Of a stretch of 51,795 nt of DNA, positions 8,755 through 17,574 are shown one piece after another. Below the pieces are notes generated by a model, which was not told the origin of the DNA, made no database searches, and saw only the letters and a program-made list of their open reading frames with translations. Numbering within the stretch: the first letter of the stretch is position 1; each line of letters begins with the position of its first letter. Source of the stretch: Bdellovibrionales bacterium (GTDB lineage: Bacteria > Bdellovibrionota > Bdellovibrionia > Bdellovibrionales > UBA1609); assembly GCA_020628165.1 (NCBI GenBank), contig JAHDFM010000002.1:1-51795 (forward strand). The letters are read 5' to 3'. The translations under genes were made by a program, and so were the position numbers.

Positions 8755-10866
8755 TTAGTCAGTCAAACCAAGAACATCAGCCATAAGGGTATACTTCAAA
8801 GCAACTTTAAAAGCAGTTTCCTTATTGTTAGCAGCCCCAGCGTGTCCACCGTCAATGTTTTCGTAGTAATGCAAGTTAGGAATGTTCATACTTTTCATTT
8901 TCGCAAACATCTTTCTGGCATGACCGGGGTGCACGCGATCATCTTTAGTAGAAGTAAAAAACAACACTGTCGGATATTTAGTGTCTTTTTTAAGGTTTTG
9001 GTAAGGCGAATATTTGAGAATAGTTTTTCTTTGCTCAGGAATGTCAGGGTTGCCGTATTCAGCCATCCAGCTCGCTCCAGCAAGAAGTTTGTGATATCTC
9101 ATCATATCGAGTAGAGGAACTCCGCAGTAAACAAATCCGAAAAGGTCTGGCCTTTGCGTCATAACAGCGCCGACGAGTAGGCCACCATTACTGCCACCAC
9201 TGATTGCAAGCTTTTTTGGACTTGTGATTTTTTGAGCGATAAGGTCTTCAGCGATGGCAATAAAGTCGTCATAAGATTTTTGCTTGTTTTCTAAAATAGC
9301 AGATTGATGCCACTCCACTCCAAACTCTCCGCCACCTCTAATGTTTGATAGTACGTAGACACCACCTTTTTCTAACCAGAGCTTACCAATGAATTGGCTG
9401 TAGTATGGTGTAAGAGTGACATTAAAGCCACCATAACCATAGAGTTCCGTGGGTGCATTTCCTTTTTCTAAAACGTCTTTTTTGCCAACAAGAAAATATG
9501 GAATAAGTGTTCCATCTTTGCTTTTGACCCACTGTTGTCTCACTTCAACATCTTGAGCGTTAAACTTATCTTTTAACTGTTTGAGCAAATGGTCTTTACT
9601 TTTATCAAAGTTATAAAATCCAAAAGTTCTTGGTTTGTTGAAGTTTTCAATGGTGTACGTAAATATATTTTTCTTTTTACTAGACGCCATGACTTCAAGG
9701 TGAGCATTTGCGTGCAAGTCTAGAGTTTTAACTTCAAAATTTTTGAGGTTAAAATATTTAATTTGGCCTTTAATATTATTTAGCTCATTGATCAGTATGT
9801 AGTCTTTAAGCTTTCTATAACTTAAAGCGCTGCTTTTGTTGTCGGGTTGGTATATTTTTTTTACGGTCGAGAGCTTGAGCTGCGTGCCTTTGTCATGGGA
9901 CAGTTCAATAGACAAAAGGGTATTGGCCGTGAATTGAGTGTTGTTAACTTCCCAATCTTCCTCTAGAAGCAATAACATATGGTTGTCTGTGATAGTGATT
10001 ATGTTTGATTTTTTAGGGATATTAATTTTAGTTAATGAATTATCTGCATTGATAAAATAAGAGTAGAATTCATAAAAATTTATAGACTCATAAAAGATAT
10101 CATATTTTTTAGTTTCAGCATTAACACGGTAAGTTCCAGCAGAGTTATACTCTTTTTTAGTCTCAGCGATAACTATGGCTTCATCTAGTTTTTGTCCACG
10201 CTTAAGAAATTTGACGACTCTTGGGTAACCACTGTTTGTCGCTGAACCCTCTCCAAAATCCGTTGCAATAAAAATATGATCTTCGTCACGCCATGAGAAT
10301 CTAGATTTAGCCTCTGGAATGAAAAAACCGTCTTTTACAAATTGTTTGGTTTTTTTATTAAACTCTCGTATTTCCAAAGCGTCTTTCCCACCATCTGAAA
10401 GCATAACTAATGCTAACTCAGGCTTTTCTTCGAGAGAAACACTTCCTTTGTAAACCCAGTTTTTATCTTCTTTTTTTGCGAGCTCATCAAAATCAAGAAT
10501 AGTTTCCCACTTTGTATTTTTTGATTGGTAATTTTCAAGAGTCGTTTTTCGCCAGAGACCACGGACATTTTTTTCGTCTCTCCAGAAATTTTCGATATGA
10601 TTTTCGAAGATTGAAAAGTATGGAATTTTCTCTTTGTCATTCAGCTGATTTAATGCGAAGTCAAAATTGGATTGATAATTTTTTAATGACTCAACTTTCT
10701 TTTTTGAAAGAGCATTTTGAGTTTTCACCCAATCCATATTTTCTTTTGAATCGATGTCTTCTAAATGTATAAAATCATCTTTAAGCTTTTCTTCCATAGT
10801 GGCGCATCCTTGTGTCAGGGGAGTTAATAAAAATATGATAACAATATATAGTCTAATGAGTCTCAT
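8755..10866 (-). CDS. Prolyl oligopeptidase (S9) family lipoprotein
   Basis: This 703-residue peptidase has a lipoprotein signal peptide ending LTPLTQGC, so it should be anchored in an envelope membrane. An N-terminal seven-bladed propeller region (about 60-440) covers the alpha/beta-hydrolase domain. The catalytic triad is visible: S559 in GGSNGG, D643 in KDDRV and H675 in GGHAG. The spacing is that of true prolyl oligopeptidases, which cut short proline-containing peptides. It lies 22 bp downstream of trmFO on the same strand and is probably co-transcribed, although the functions look unrelated. A role in degrading imported peptides is inference. Confidence 0.93.
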   Translation of the reverse strand: MRLIRLYIVIIFLLTPLTQGCATMEEKLKDDFIHLEDIDSKENMDWVKTQNALSKKKVESLKNYQSNFDFALNQLNDKEKIPYFSIFENHIENFWRDEKNVRGLWRKTTLENYQSKNTKWETILDFDELAKKEDKNWVYKGSVSLEEKPELALVMLSDGGKDALEIREFNKKTKQFVKDGFFIPEAKSRFSWRDEDHIFIATDFGEGSATNSGYPRVVKFLKRGQKLDEAIVIAETKKEYNSAGTYRVNAETKKYDIFYESINFYEFYSYFINADNSLTKINIPKKSNIITITDNHMLLLLEEDWEVNNTQFTANTLLSIELSHDKGTQLKLSTVKKIYQPDNKSSALSYRKLKDYILINELNNIKGQIKYFNLKNFEVKTLDLHANAHLEVMASSKKKNIFTYTIENFNKPRTFGFYNFDKSKDHLLKQLKDKFNAQDVEVRQQWVKSKDGTLIPYFLVGKKDVLEKGNAPTELYGYGGFNVTLTPYYSQFIGKLWLEKGGVYVLSNIRGGGEFGVEWHQSAILENKQKSYDDFIAIAEDLIAQKITSPKKLAISGGSNGGLLVGAVMTQRPDLFGFVYCGVPLLDMMRYHKLLAGASWMAEYGNPDIPEQRKTILKYSPYQNLKKDTKYPTVLFFTSTKDDRVHPGHARKMFAKMKSMNIPNLHYYENIDGGHAGAANNKETAFKVALKYTLMADVLGLTD

Positions 10867-10888
10867 AAATAAATGTCCTTAATTGTAA

Positions 10889-12202
10889 TTAATGAAAGGT
10901 GCTAAAATTTTCTTGAGCGTTCTTGATCTGTAGGTCTCTGCGTTTTTCACGCCCTTTGCGACCACGCATGCCATCGCCTTCAACCTTTGGAAATAAACTG
11001 AAATTAATGTTGGTTGGTTGAAAGTGCTTTTTGTCCTCGGTGATGCCATTGAGTAAAGACCCAAAGGCGGTGTATCTATTAGGAAGTTGAATATCTAGAT
11101 TATTGACGTACTGGTGAACGAAGTTGGCGACGAGCAGGCCAATACAGGTAGAATCAAAGTAGCCTTCTACGCCGGTGATTTGTCCGGCAAAAAACAAACC
11201 AGGATCTTTTTGGCTCGAAAGGTGAGCTGTTAATTTTTTTGGGGTGTGGATATAAAGGTTGCGATGAATGCTACCTAACTTTAAAAAGTCTGCGTCCTCT
11301 AACCCTGGAATCATTCTAAAAATGCGTTTTTGCTCTCCGTAAGCCATTTTAGTTTGAAATCCAACCATGTTGTAGGCGGTTGCTTGTTTGTTCTCTTGTC
11401 GCAATTGCACGATGGCGTATTCATCTTTATCAGTTTTTGGGTTAGGTAATCCTTTTGGAGACATCGCTCCAAATCTTAGTGTGCGGTCACCTCTTTCAAC
11501 GACGGCTTCCACAGGCATACACCCTTCAAAATATTTGACGTCCTTTTCAAAGTCTTTGGGTTCTACTTTCCTAGCTGCTTTGATCTCTTCGATCAAATTA
11601 AAGTACTGTTCTTTGTTGAGCGGGCAGTTGATGTAGTCATTCGTTCCCTTGCCCCAGCGGTCGGCCTTCCAAGTGATATCGTAGTCGATACTTTCACTAT
11701 CGATTATTGGGGCAATGGCATCATAAAAATATAAAAAGTCGCCATCAAAATGATCTTTTAAACTTTGTGATAAACTGTCGTGGGTGAGTGGGCCTGTAGC
11801 AATAACTGCAGGACGAGGAATTTCATCAATTGATAAAACAGTTTCTTCGATCACTTTGATGTTGGGGTGAGATCTTACTTTGTCAGTGATGTGTTGGGCA
11901 AAAATAGTTCGGTCTACACCGAGCGCCATGCCGGCAGGCACCCTAGCCAGTTCTGCAGCTTCTAAAACAATAGAGCCGTGTTTCCTGGCTTCCCATTTGA
12001 GCTGGCCAGGAGCAGAGTAGTCTGTGAGGCTACCTAAAGAATTAGAGCAGACAAGCTCACCAAAGAGTGATGTTTTGTGAGCTGGAGTCATGGTCTTTGG
12101 GCGCATTTCATATAGGTGCACCTGATGTCCAAGCTGAGCGAGCTGGTAAGCACATTCACTGCCAGCTAGACCGGCTCCCACTACGCATATAGACTTCTTC
12201 AT
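10889..12202 (-). CDS. trmFO: Methylenetetrahydrofolate--tRNA-(uracil-5-)-methyltransferase
   Basis: TrmFO (437 residues, normal length) is a folate- and FAD-dependent enzyme that makes ribothymidine at position 54 of the tRNA T-loop. The FAD-binding dinucleotide fold is at the start (VVGAGLAGSECAYQLA), followed by YEMRPKTMTPAHKT, SNSLGS, ATGPLTHDSL, PVEAVVERG and QITGVEGYFDS, all family hallmarks. It replaces the SAM-dependent TrmA in Firmicutes and in several Gram-negative groups including deltaproteobacteria. Its start codon is only 22 bp from that of the divergent DciA-like gene. Confidence 0.96.
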   Translation of the reverse strand: MKKSICVVGAGLAGSECAYQLAQLGHQVHLYEMRPKTMTPAHKTSLFGELVCSNSLGSLTDYSAPGQLKWEARKHGSIVLEAAELARVPAGMALGVDRTIFAQHITDKVRSHPNIKVIEETVLSIDEIPRPAVIATGPLTHDSLSQSLKDHFDGDFLYFYDAIAPIIDSESIDYDITWKADRWGKGTNDYINCPLNKEQYFNLIEEIKAARKVEPKDFEKDVKYFEGCMPVEAVVERGDRTLRFGAMSPKGLPNPKTDKDEYAIVQLRQENKQATAYNMVGFQTKMAYGEQKRIFRMIPGLEDADFLKLGSIHRNLYIHTPKKLTAHLSSQKDPGLFFAGQITGVEGYFDSTCIGLLVANFVHQYVNNLDIQLPNRYTAFGSLLNGITEDKKHFQPTNINFSLFPKVEGDGMRGRKGREKRRDLQIKNAQENFSTFH

Positions 12203-12224
12203 AAAATACCTCGAATATGGATAT

Positions 12225-12587
12225 ATGGCAGACTATAAAAAAAATCGCAAGAAAAAGGGTGAGCTAGAATCGACATCGGCTGTGCTCAACAGCTTGTTCA
12301 AAAATTCTAAGTTATCTCAGCAGTTTACCAGGTGGTCCGTGTGGAACAATTGGGAAAAAATTGTAGGGTCAGAAATTTGCCAATACTCTTCACCTATCAA
12401 CTACTTCAATCGCACCCTCACCATCTGGGTGGAGCACCCCATACACATTCAAAACTTGCAAATGATACAGAATGAATTGATCACCAAAATCAATGAATTT
12501 GTTGGTCGAAGCTGGGTCGGCCGTTTGCGTTTTGATCTCAACGCTACTAACAAACCTACTGGTGAAGTTAGCGATAAGTTTTTCTAA
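12225..12587 (+). CDS. DUF721 / DciA-like protein
   Basis: This 120-residue protein is basic at the N-terminus (KKNRKKKGEL) and carries the DUF721 core, with W38 to W42 and then WEKIVGSEICQYSSP, a hydrophobic beta strand (RTLTIWVEHPIHIQNLQ), and the closing ELITKINEFVG helix. DciA-type members help load the DnaB replicative helicase in bacteria that lack DnaC; that role is known for the family and inferred here. The gene is divergent from trmFO with only 22 bp between start codons, so its promoter must overlap trmFO coding DNA or a more distant sequence. Confidence 0.8.
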   Translation: MADYKKNRKKKGELESTSAVLNSLFKNSKLSQQFTRWSVWNNWEKIVGSEICQYSSPINYFNRTLTIWVEHPIHIQNLQMIQNELITKINEFVGRSWVGRLRFDLNATNKPTGEVSDKFF

Positions 12588-12698
12588 AAGGTAAATTATT
12601 AAAGGTATTAAACTAAATACAACTGATTGGAAAGACTCATCACTTGAAGTTCTAGCGGTCCATTCAAGCACATTTATTGTTCGTAATTTAATAAAAAA

Positions 12699-13283
12699 TT
12701 ATTGTGGGCATTCGTCATGTAAAAGAGATCCAAAGGCTCCAGACATTACAAGTGAATTTTTAAGTATAGGCATAACCTTACCCCCTCCGGATCGATAAAC
12801 ATCGTCATATACTAATTCTAAGCATTTATTTTTATAATCAAAAAAATATCCGTAGTTTCGAGCAAATGGGATCTCTTTACCGTTAATTATTCCCTTTAAA
12901 GTATAATGATCCATTCGTTTTCGTTTTTCTTTTGTAACTTCTACTTCTTTTGTTGGTTGTTTCAATTCTTGTAAGCTAATGCATGTTTTTTTTACTAATT
13001 TCCCAAAATCAGCTTGTTGATCAATTCGTATTTGCTCATTAAGAGGTAACTCATGATCGTATTTTCGCTTGATGAAGTAGTCCTCAATATGAATACAATC
13101 ATTATCTGCGTCTTCTCTATAGGCGTATTGACGAATAAAGTTATCAAAGTCACCTTTTCCAATATCAGTAACAAACTGAAGTTTGTTAGTTGATGTGATG
13201 TTTCTACTTTTGTTCAATGATTTATGACCAGTGGTGCATGATAAATTTATCAAAAATGTAATGAAAATAATAAATTTGAGCAT
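12699..13283 (-). CDS. Lipoprotein of unknown function
   Basis: This 194-residue protein has a lipoprotein signal (FITFLINLSC, lipid-modified Cys near 16) preceded by a GGAGGT ribosome site. The mature part is hydrophilic, rich in Lys and Asp, with three or four further Cys (DNDCIHIEDYF, KKTCISLQEL, KNKCLELVYDD, HDECPQ) that could form disulfides. I do not recognise the family. It is convergent with the DciA-like gene (111 bp gap, no terminator seen) and divergent from the flagellar unit. Confidence 0.75.
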   Translation of the reverse strand: MLKFIIFITFLINLSCTTGHKSLNKSRNITSTNKLQFVTDIGKGDFDNFIRQYAYREDADNDCIHIEDYFIKRKYDHELPLNEQIRIDQQADFGKLVKKTCISLQELKQPTKEVEVTKEKRKRMDHYTLKGIINGKEIPFARNYGYFFDYKNKCLELVYDDVYRSGGGKVMPILKNSLVMSGAFGSLLHDECPQ

Positions 13284-13341
13284 AAATACCTCCGCTATAT
13301 TTTAGTTTACAAGACTAACTATTTGAATGAAATTACAATTA

Positions 13342-13496
13342 AGATTCCAGGCCTTAGATATAGATGCAATGTCTACAGATTTAAAATCTGGAACATTTGC
13401 GAGTCAATGTTTTGACTTGGATCAAAAAAGTGAACACACCATTGGTCGGTGAATCTTGACTTAATGAGAGGAAAAAACAGTTAGATTCAAGGCCTT
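13342..13496. repeat. Pair of near-identical AGATTC(C/A)AGGCCTT motifs
   Basis: AGATTCCAGGCCTT at 13342-13355 and AGATTCAAGGCCTT at 13483-13496 match at 13 of 14 positions and lie 141 bp apart in the same orientation. Each centres on AGGCCT or AAGGCCTT, a palindrome as expected for a dimeric DNA-binding protein. The first lies about 160 bp before the candidate sigma-54 promoter, the usual distance for an enhancer. The second lies just upstream of the -24 element. A role as activator sites is inference. Confidence 0.4.
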
Positions 13497-13511
13497 GGTT
13501 TTGCAAAAAAA

Positions 13512-13529
13512 TTGGCACTGTTTATGCTT
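13512..13529 (+). promoter_or_regulatory. Candidate sigma-54 (-24/-12) promoter of the flagellar unit
   Basis: The sequence TTGGCACTGTTTATGCTT has the invariant GG (13514-13515) and GC (13526-13527) exactly 10 bp apart, with TTGGCAC matching the -24 box very well and TATGCTT resembling the -12 box. Transcription would start near 13539, almost at the GTG start codon of the first gene, so the message would be nearly leaderless. The presence of a sigma-54 activator as the second gene supports the call; the short leader argues for caution. Confidence 0.5.
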
Positions 13530-13540
13530 TAATAGCTTAT

Positions 13541-16204
13541 GTGCTAAAAGTAGTGTTGTATTCATTTATGGGTCTCTTGGTTGTGGGCTCATTATTTTCT
13601 AACTCAGTGTTTGCCTCTGATATCAGTACTCAGTTTAAAAAATTAGACATTGCTGAAAACCTGTCTTTCACAGGCGCTTCCAGGTGGGATTATAAAATCA
13701 ATAAAACTTCTGGCAATAGCATCACCATAAAATTTCCTGAAAAATTAAGTGCTTCCAGTGTCAGTAAAATAAAGGGCGTCACAGGCAAGTACATACAGTC
13801 TGCTAAAGTTTTAAAAAATGAGTTAACGGGTGCGGAGGTGCAAATCAAGTTAAGAAAAAATGTGTCTTACTTTGATTACCTAACCGATCAGCCGTCTAGC
13901 CTTGTTATTGATTTCTATGAAGATAAGGCCAAAAAAGCTAAGGCTATTAAGAAGACCAGTAAAAAAATAGCTAAAAACAAAAAATCAAATCAACGTAAAC
14001 CAGCAAGCACAGAGTTCATTTCGTTTGATCAGATCGGTAAAGACATCGATAAAATTCTTAACGGGGATAACGATAATTCTTTGATTCGTACGGGGGTGTT
14101 TGACTCTGCAGACCCAAACTATGGCCGTTTTGAGATTCCAGTGCGTGAATTTGATTATACAAAAATCAATGAGAATTTAAAAAAAGACGTTTTTATGAAG
14201 TTCCCCATTCTTTATAGAGAGTCGAATCAGCTTAAAACTTTGCTCAGTGACTTACCACTTCACATTATCAGAACAAAAAACAATAAAGAAACTAAAGAAG
14301 CTCAATTAATACATAAGCTTTATACATCTAAAGTGTGGGCTGCATTTCATAAAATGTATCAGTATTTCACTAAAGCCTATCCAGATTCAAAATATGAAAA
14401 TCTTTTAAGGTCATTAGCTACAAGTGCTTATTTTGAACTTTGGAAAAACACCAATGACAAACACTACTTAAACTTAGCAGAGAAAGAGTTCTTAAAGTTT
14501 AAAAAAGATCTCCCTGAAAACCGCGTGACTGAATATTGGGACAAAATAATGTTTTACACAAGCCTACAGCTAAAACATGGTTTAGAAGCGGCTAGGCGTG
14601 GTGAAGCCATATTAAAGAAATACCCATTAGCGGAAGACTTAGAAAAAGTTCGATTGAACTTAGCTGATGCCTATTTGCAGGCCTCTCAATTTACCGAAGC
14701 CAGACGAGTCTATAAAGGGCTTGTAAACAGTGATGATCCATTTGTAAAAAAAGAAGCACAGTTTTCTTTGCCGATTGTTGATTTTAAACAAGACAAAATG
14801 AATATTGCTACTAGCAAATATATTGAAGCAAAGAAAAATTACCCATTAGGAGATGACCCGAGTTACTACTTCAATATGGGCGAGGCTTACTTCTGGCAAG
14901 GTGAGTATAAAAAAAGTGCCGAGCTTTATAAACAGTTCATTAAAAAGTACCCAAAACACTTTATGAACAACTACGCCATCACAAGAATTGGTGAGATCAT
15001 GAGCTTAGTTGGCTATCCCATAAAAAAATACAAGCCCATGTTTTTAGAGAGTGTTTATAGGTTTAAAGGGCTCAAGGGTGCTGATATTGCTGAAATGAGA
15101 ATCAATAGTCTCAAAGTTGGTAAACGCAAAGCCATTGAAAGCGATCATTACATTTCTGAGATTAAAAGACTTGCCAGTAAATATGATGACATTGAAATGC
15201 GCTACTTTGAAGAGATTATAATTGCTGACTCACTCACAAGGTCAGAAAAATATTTACCATCTAATGAGTATTTAATTAAATCCTATAAACGCAATCCCTA
15301 CTCAAAGATTGCAAATCAAATTAAGCCAAGAATCATTGATAACCTCCAAGCACAAATGGAGCAGTACTTGCGTGACAATCAGTATCTGTCAGTGATTGAG
15401 CTTTATGAATCGAATCGTTCTAATTGGCTTGCTAAATCTAAAAAACTTGGATTTAAGCGTATTTTAGCTCGTAGTTTTGAATTGGCAGGAATGAACAATT
15501 ACTCACTCGCTCATTACGTTGATTATGTTGATAACAAGAAAAAAGCAAACTTACCAATTAGTAACCAAGTGATTTTGTCGATGGCGACACTTTATCAAAA
15601 GAATAAAGATTATGAAAATATGGACAAGTACCTTAAGGTTCTGAGTAATATGAACAATCTGACGGATCAAGAAAAATATCAAGCTGTCAAATTAAAGTTC
15701 GATGTCTTTAAAGAAAAGGGTGTGTACGATCGTGCAGAAAAACTAATAACTGCTTACAACAATTCAAATATTACCAATGTGAAAGTAAAAGCGGATACGG
15801 TTTTTTCTCTCTCTGATTTTTATAGAGATCGAGCGAAGTATAATGAGGCTTTGAAAGAACTTAAAAAAGTTGAATCAACTTTTAGTGAAAATAGTGAGTT
15901 TTTCTATCCTTTATCAAAAAGAATTATCAAATTACAGCTAGATAATAGCAATGACTCTGAAGCCCTTAATAAAGTAGATCAAATTATAGGTCATAAAGAC
16001 TTTCTTAAAGATGAGCCTTTTATCTTTTTTGTTGGCGACTTATTGTTAAAAAATAATGAGCGTGAAAAAGCGGACGAAGTTTGGAGCAAAATCAGTGACA
16101 AAAAAAGTATGTATGTAGAAATGATTAAAGAAAAAAAGAAACACAATAATTGGCAGAAAAGTTACGGTAAATACATTGATAGAATACCTGCAATGAACGA
16201 ATAG
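13541..16204 (+). CDS. Secreted TPR-repeat protein heading the flagellar unit
   Basis: This 887-residue protein starts at GTG 13541, the start that gives a normal signal peptide (h-region to VFA at about 25); an ATG nine codons later would remove the basic n-region. Residues about 40-127 form a beta-rich AMIN-like domain ending in SLVIDFYED. A very basic linker follows (about 129-153). From about 270 on there are many TPR-like helical pairs, for example ADAYLQASQFTEARRVYKGL and GEAYFWQGEYKKSAELYKQF. It is probably periplasmic. The next gene starts 9 bp after its stop, so it belongs to the flagellar operon. A role in basal-body assembly or peptidoglycan anchoring is inference; no close family was recognised. 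Confidence 0.85.
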   Translation: MLKVVLYSFMGLLVVGSLFSNSVFASDISTQFKKLDIAENLSFTGASRWDYKINKTSGNSITIKFPEKLSASSVSKIKGVTGKYIQSAKVLKNELTGAEVQIKLRKNVSYFDYLTDQPSSLVIDFYEDKAKKAKAIKKTSKKIAKNKKSNQRKPASTEFISFDQIGKDIDKILNGDNDNSLIRTGVFDSADPNYGRFEIPVREFDYTKINENLKKDVFMKFPILYRESNQLKTLLSDLPLHIIRTKNNKETKEAQLIHKLYTSKVWAAFHKMYQYFTKAYPDSKYENLLRSLATSAYFELWKNTNDKHYLNLAEKEFLKFKKDLPENRVTEYWDKIMFYTSLQLKHGLEAARRGEAILKKYPLAEDLEKVRLNLADAYLQASQFTEARRVYKGLVNSDDPFVKKEAQFSLPIVDFKQDKMNIATSKYIEAKKNYPLGDDPSYYFNMGEAYFWQGEYKKSAELYKQFIKKYPKHFMNNYAITRIGEIMSLVGYPIKKYKPMFLESVYRFKGLKGADIAEMRINSLKVGKRKAIESDHYISEIKRLASKYDDIEMRYFEEIIIADSLTRSEKYLPSNEYLIKSYKRNPYSKIANQIKPRIIDNLQAQMEQYLRDNQYLSVIELYESNRSNWLAKSKKLGFKRILARSFELAGMNNYSLAHYVDYVDNKKKANLPISNQVILSMATLYQKNKDYENMDKYLKVLSNMNNLTDQEKYQAVKLKFDVFKEKGVYDRAEKLITAYNNSNITNVKVKADTVFSLSDFYRDRAKYNEALKELKKVESTFSENSEFFYPLSKRIIKLQLDNSNDSEALNKVDQIIGHKDFLKDEPFIFFVGDLLLKNNEREKADEVWSKISDKKSMYVEMIKEKKKHNNWQKSYGKYIDRIPAMNE

Positions 16205-16213
16205 GAGAAGAGA

Positions 16214-17158
16214 ATGCAAACCATATACACTCAAAATTATCAAATGAAAAAAATAATAGATCTCATTGATAGGGTGGCTAACAGTCGTGCAACTGTGCTC
16301 TTACAAGGCGAGAGTGGAACAGGTAAAGAGCTCTTTTCAAGGTACATACATCAAAAAAGTGCTCGCCATCAACATCGCTTTTTTGCCATCAATACGGCTG
16401 CCGTTCCAGAAAATTTACTTGAAAGTGAATTGTTTGGTTATGAAAAAGGAGCCTTTACGGGTGCTCAACAAAGAAAGATCGGAAAGTTTGAGCAAGCTAA
16501 TGGCAGCACGATCCTTCTCGATGAGATCAGTGAAATGCCTTTGCTTTTGCAAGCAAAAATTTTACGTGTCTTACAAGAGAGTGAAATAGAAAGAATTGGT
16601 GGCACAGAGACAATTCCAGTGAATGTACGTGTGATTGCTGCTACCAATAAAAATCTTGCAGAACTTGTGAAAGAAGGTAAGTTCCGTGAAGACCTTTACT
16701 ACCGTTTGAATGTCATTCCCATTAACATTCCGCCTCTGAGATCAAGAGCCAATGACATTGCTGTTCTTGCACCGTTTTTTTTACAAAGCATTTGTGAAAA
16801 AAATAACATTCCGTTAAAGCAAATATCACCGGAAGCTATAGAGAAACTCAAGAAGTGGAGATGGCCAGGCAATGTGAGAGAGCTAAGAAATATTCTTGAA
16901 AGATCTTGCTTATTAACCTCTAGTGAGTTTTTGCGAGAGAATGATATTATCATTGAAAACTTTGAACAGTATCAATCGAATGAGTTGTCACCAGGCATGA
17001 CGGTGTCTGTGGCTGAAAAGTTACTAATTTTAAAGACGTTAGAATTTACCAATCAAAATAGAACACACGCAGCCGAGATGTTGGGAATCAGCGTTCGTAC
17101 TTTAAGAAACAAAATCAACGAGTATAAAAAAACTAACGATTACCAAGTAGGAGCCTAA
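16214..17158 (+). CDS. Sigma-54 interacting activator without a receiver domain (FlrC/FlbD-like)
   Basis: This 314-residue AAA+ enhancer-binding protein has Walker A GESGTGKE (32-39), the sigma-54 contact loop GAFTGA (79-84), Walker B TILLDE (to 104) and a C-terminal Fis-type helix-turn-helix (NRTHAAEMLGISVRTLRNKI, about 278-297). It begins directly at the AAA+ domain and lacks any receiver or PAS domain, so its ATPase must be controlled by another protein or be constitutive. An AGGAGA site precedes its ATG, and flgB follows after two bases. It most likely controls flagellar promoters, possibly including the one in front of its own operon. Confidence 0.93.
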   Translation: MQTIYTQNYQMKKIIDLIDRVANSRATVLLQGESGTGKELFSRYIHQKSARHQHRFFAINTAAVPENLLESELFGYEKGAFTGAQQRKIGKFEQANGSTILLDEISEMPLLLQAKILRVLQESEIERIGGTETIPVNVRVIAATNKNLAELVKEGKFREDLYYRLNVIPINIPPLRSRANDIAVLAPFFLQSICEKNNIPLKQISPEAIEKLKKWRWPGNVRELRNILERSCLLTSSEFLRENDIIIENFEQYQSNELSPGMTVSVAEKLLILKTLEFTNQNRTHAAEMLGISVRTLRNKINEYKKTNDYQVGA

Positions 17159-17160
17159 CT

Positions 17161-17574
17161 ATGGCTGAATTATTTGATAAAACAACGTCGGCATTGGGAG
17201 CGGCAATTAACTACAGGCAGTTGCGACAGTCTTTAGTGTCATCGAACATTGCTAATGCTGAAACTCCTGGGTACAAAGCAAAAAGATTGCAGTTTGAAGA
17301 CGCCCTCACAAGGGCCGTTGATCTGCACGGTAAAACAGCCATGTTGGTGTCCGACCCAGAACACTTCGCCAATGGTCCAGGTAAAATTTCAAATATAAGA
17401 GCAGATATTTTTGAAGACCCAGACATTAACTTAACTAACGATGGCAACACAGTTGATATGGAAAAAGAAATGGCCATATTGAAAGAAAACTCATTGATTT
17501 ATAAGGCTGCTGTTCAGTTGATCAATAAAAAGTTGGGTGCTTTAAAATACGCTGTGACCGAGGGAGGTAGATAA
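17161..17574 (+). CDS. flgB: Flagellar basal-body rod protein FlgB
   Basis: This 137-residue proximal rod protein shows the family N-terminus (LGAAINYRQLRQSLVSSNIANAETPGYKAKRLQFEDAL) and a C-terminal helix (ENSLIYKAAVQLINKKLGALKYAVTEG). It is exported by the flagellar type III system and assembles on the MS ring in the periplasm. Its stop overlaps the flgC start by one base. Confidence 0.97.
   Translation: MAELFDKTTSALGAAINYRQLRQSLVSSNIANAETPGYKAKRLQFEDALTRAVDLHGKTAMLVSDPEHFANGPGKISNIRADIFEDPDINLTNDGNTVDMEKEMAILKENSLIYKAAVQLINKKLGALKYAVTEGGR

Noticed and set aside
13370-13450. Small dyads such as CAGATTTAAAATCTG and GTCAATGTTTTGAC upstream of the flagellar unit
   Set aside because: Short A+T-rich palindromes of this size occur often by chance in such DNA; nothing links them to a function.
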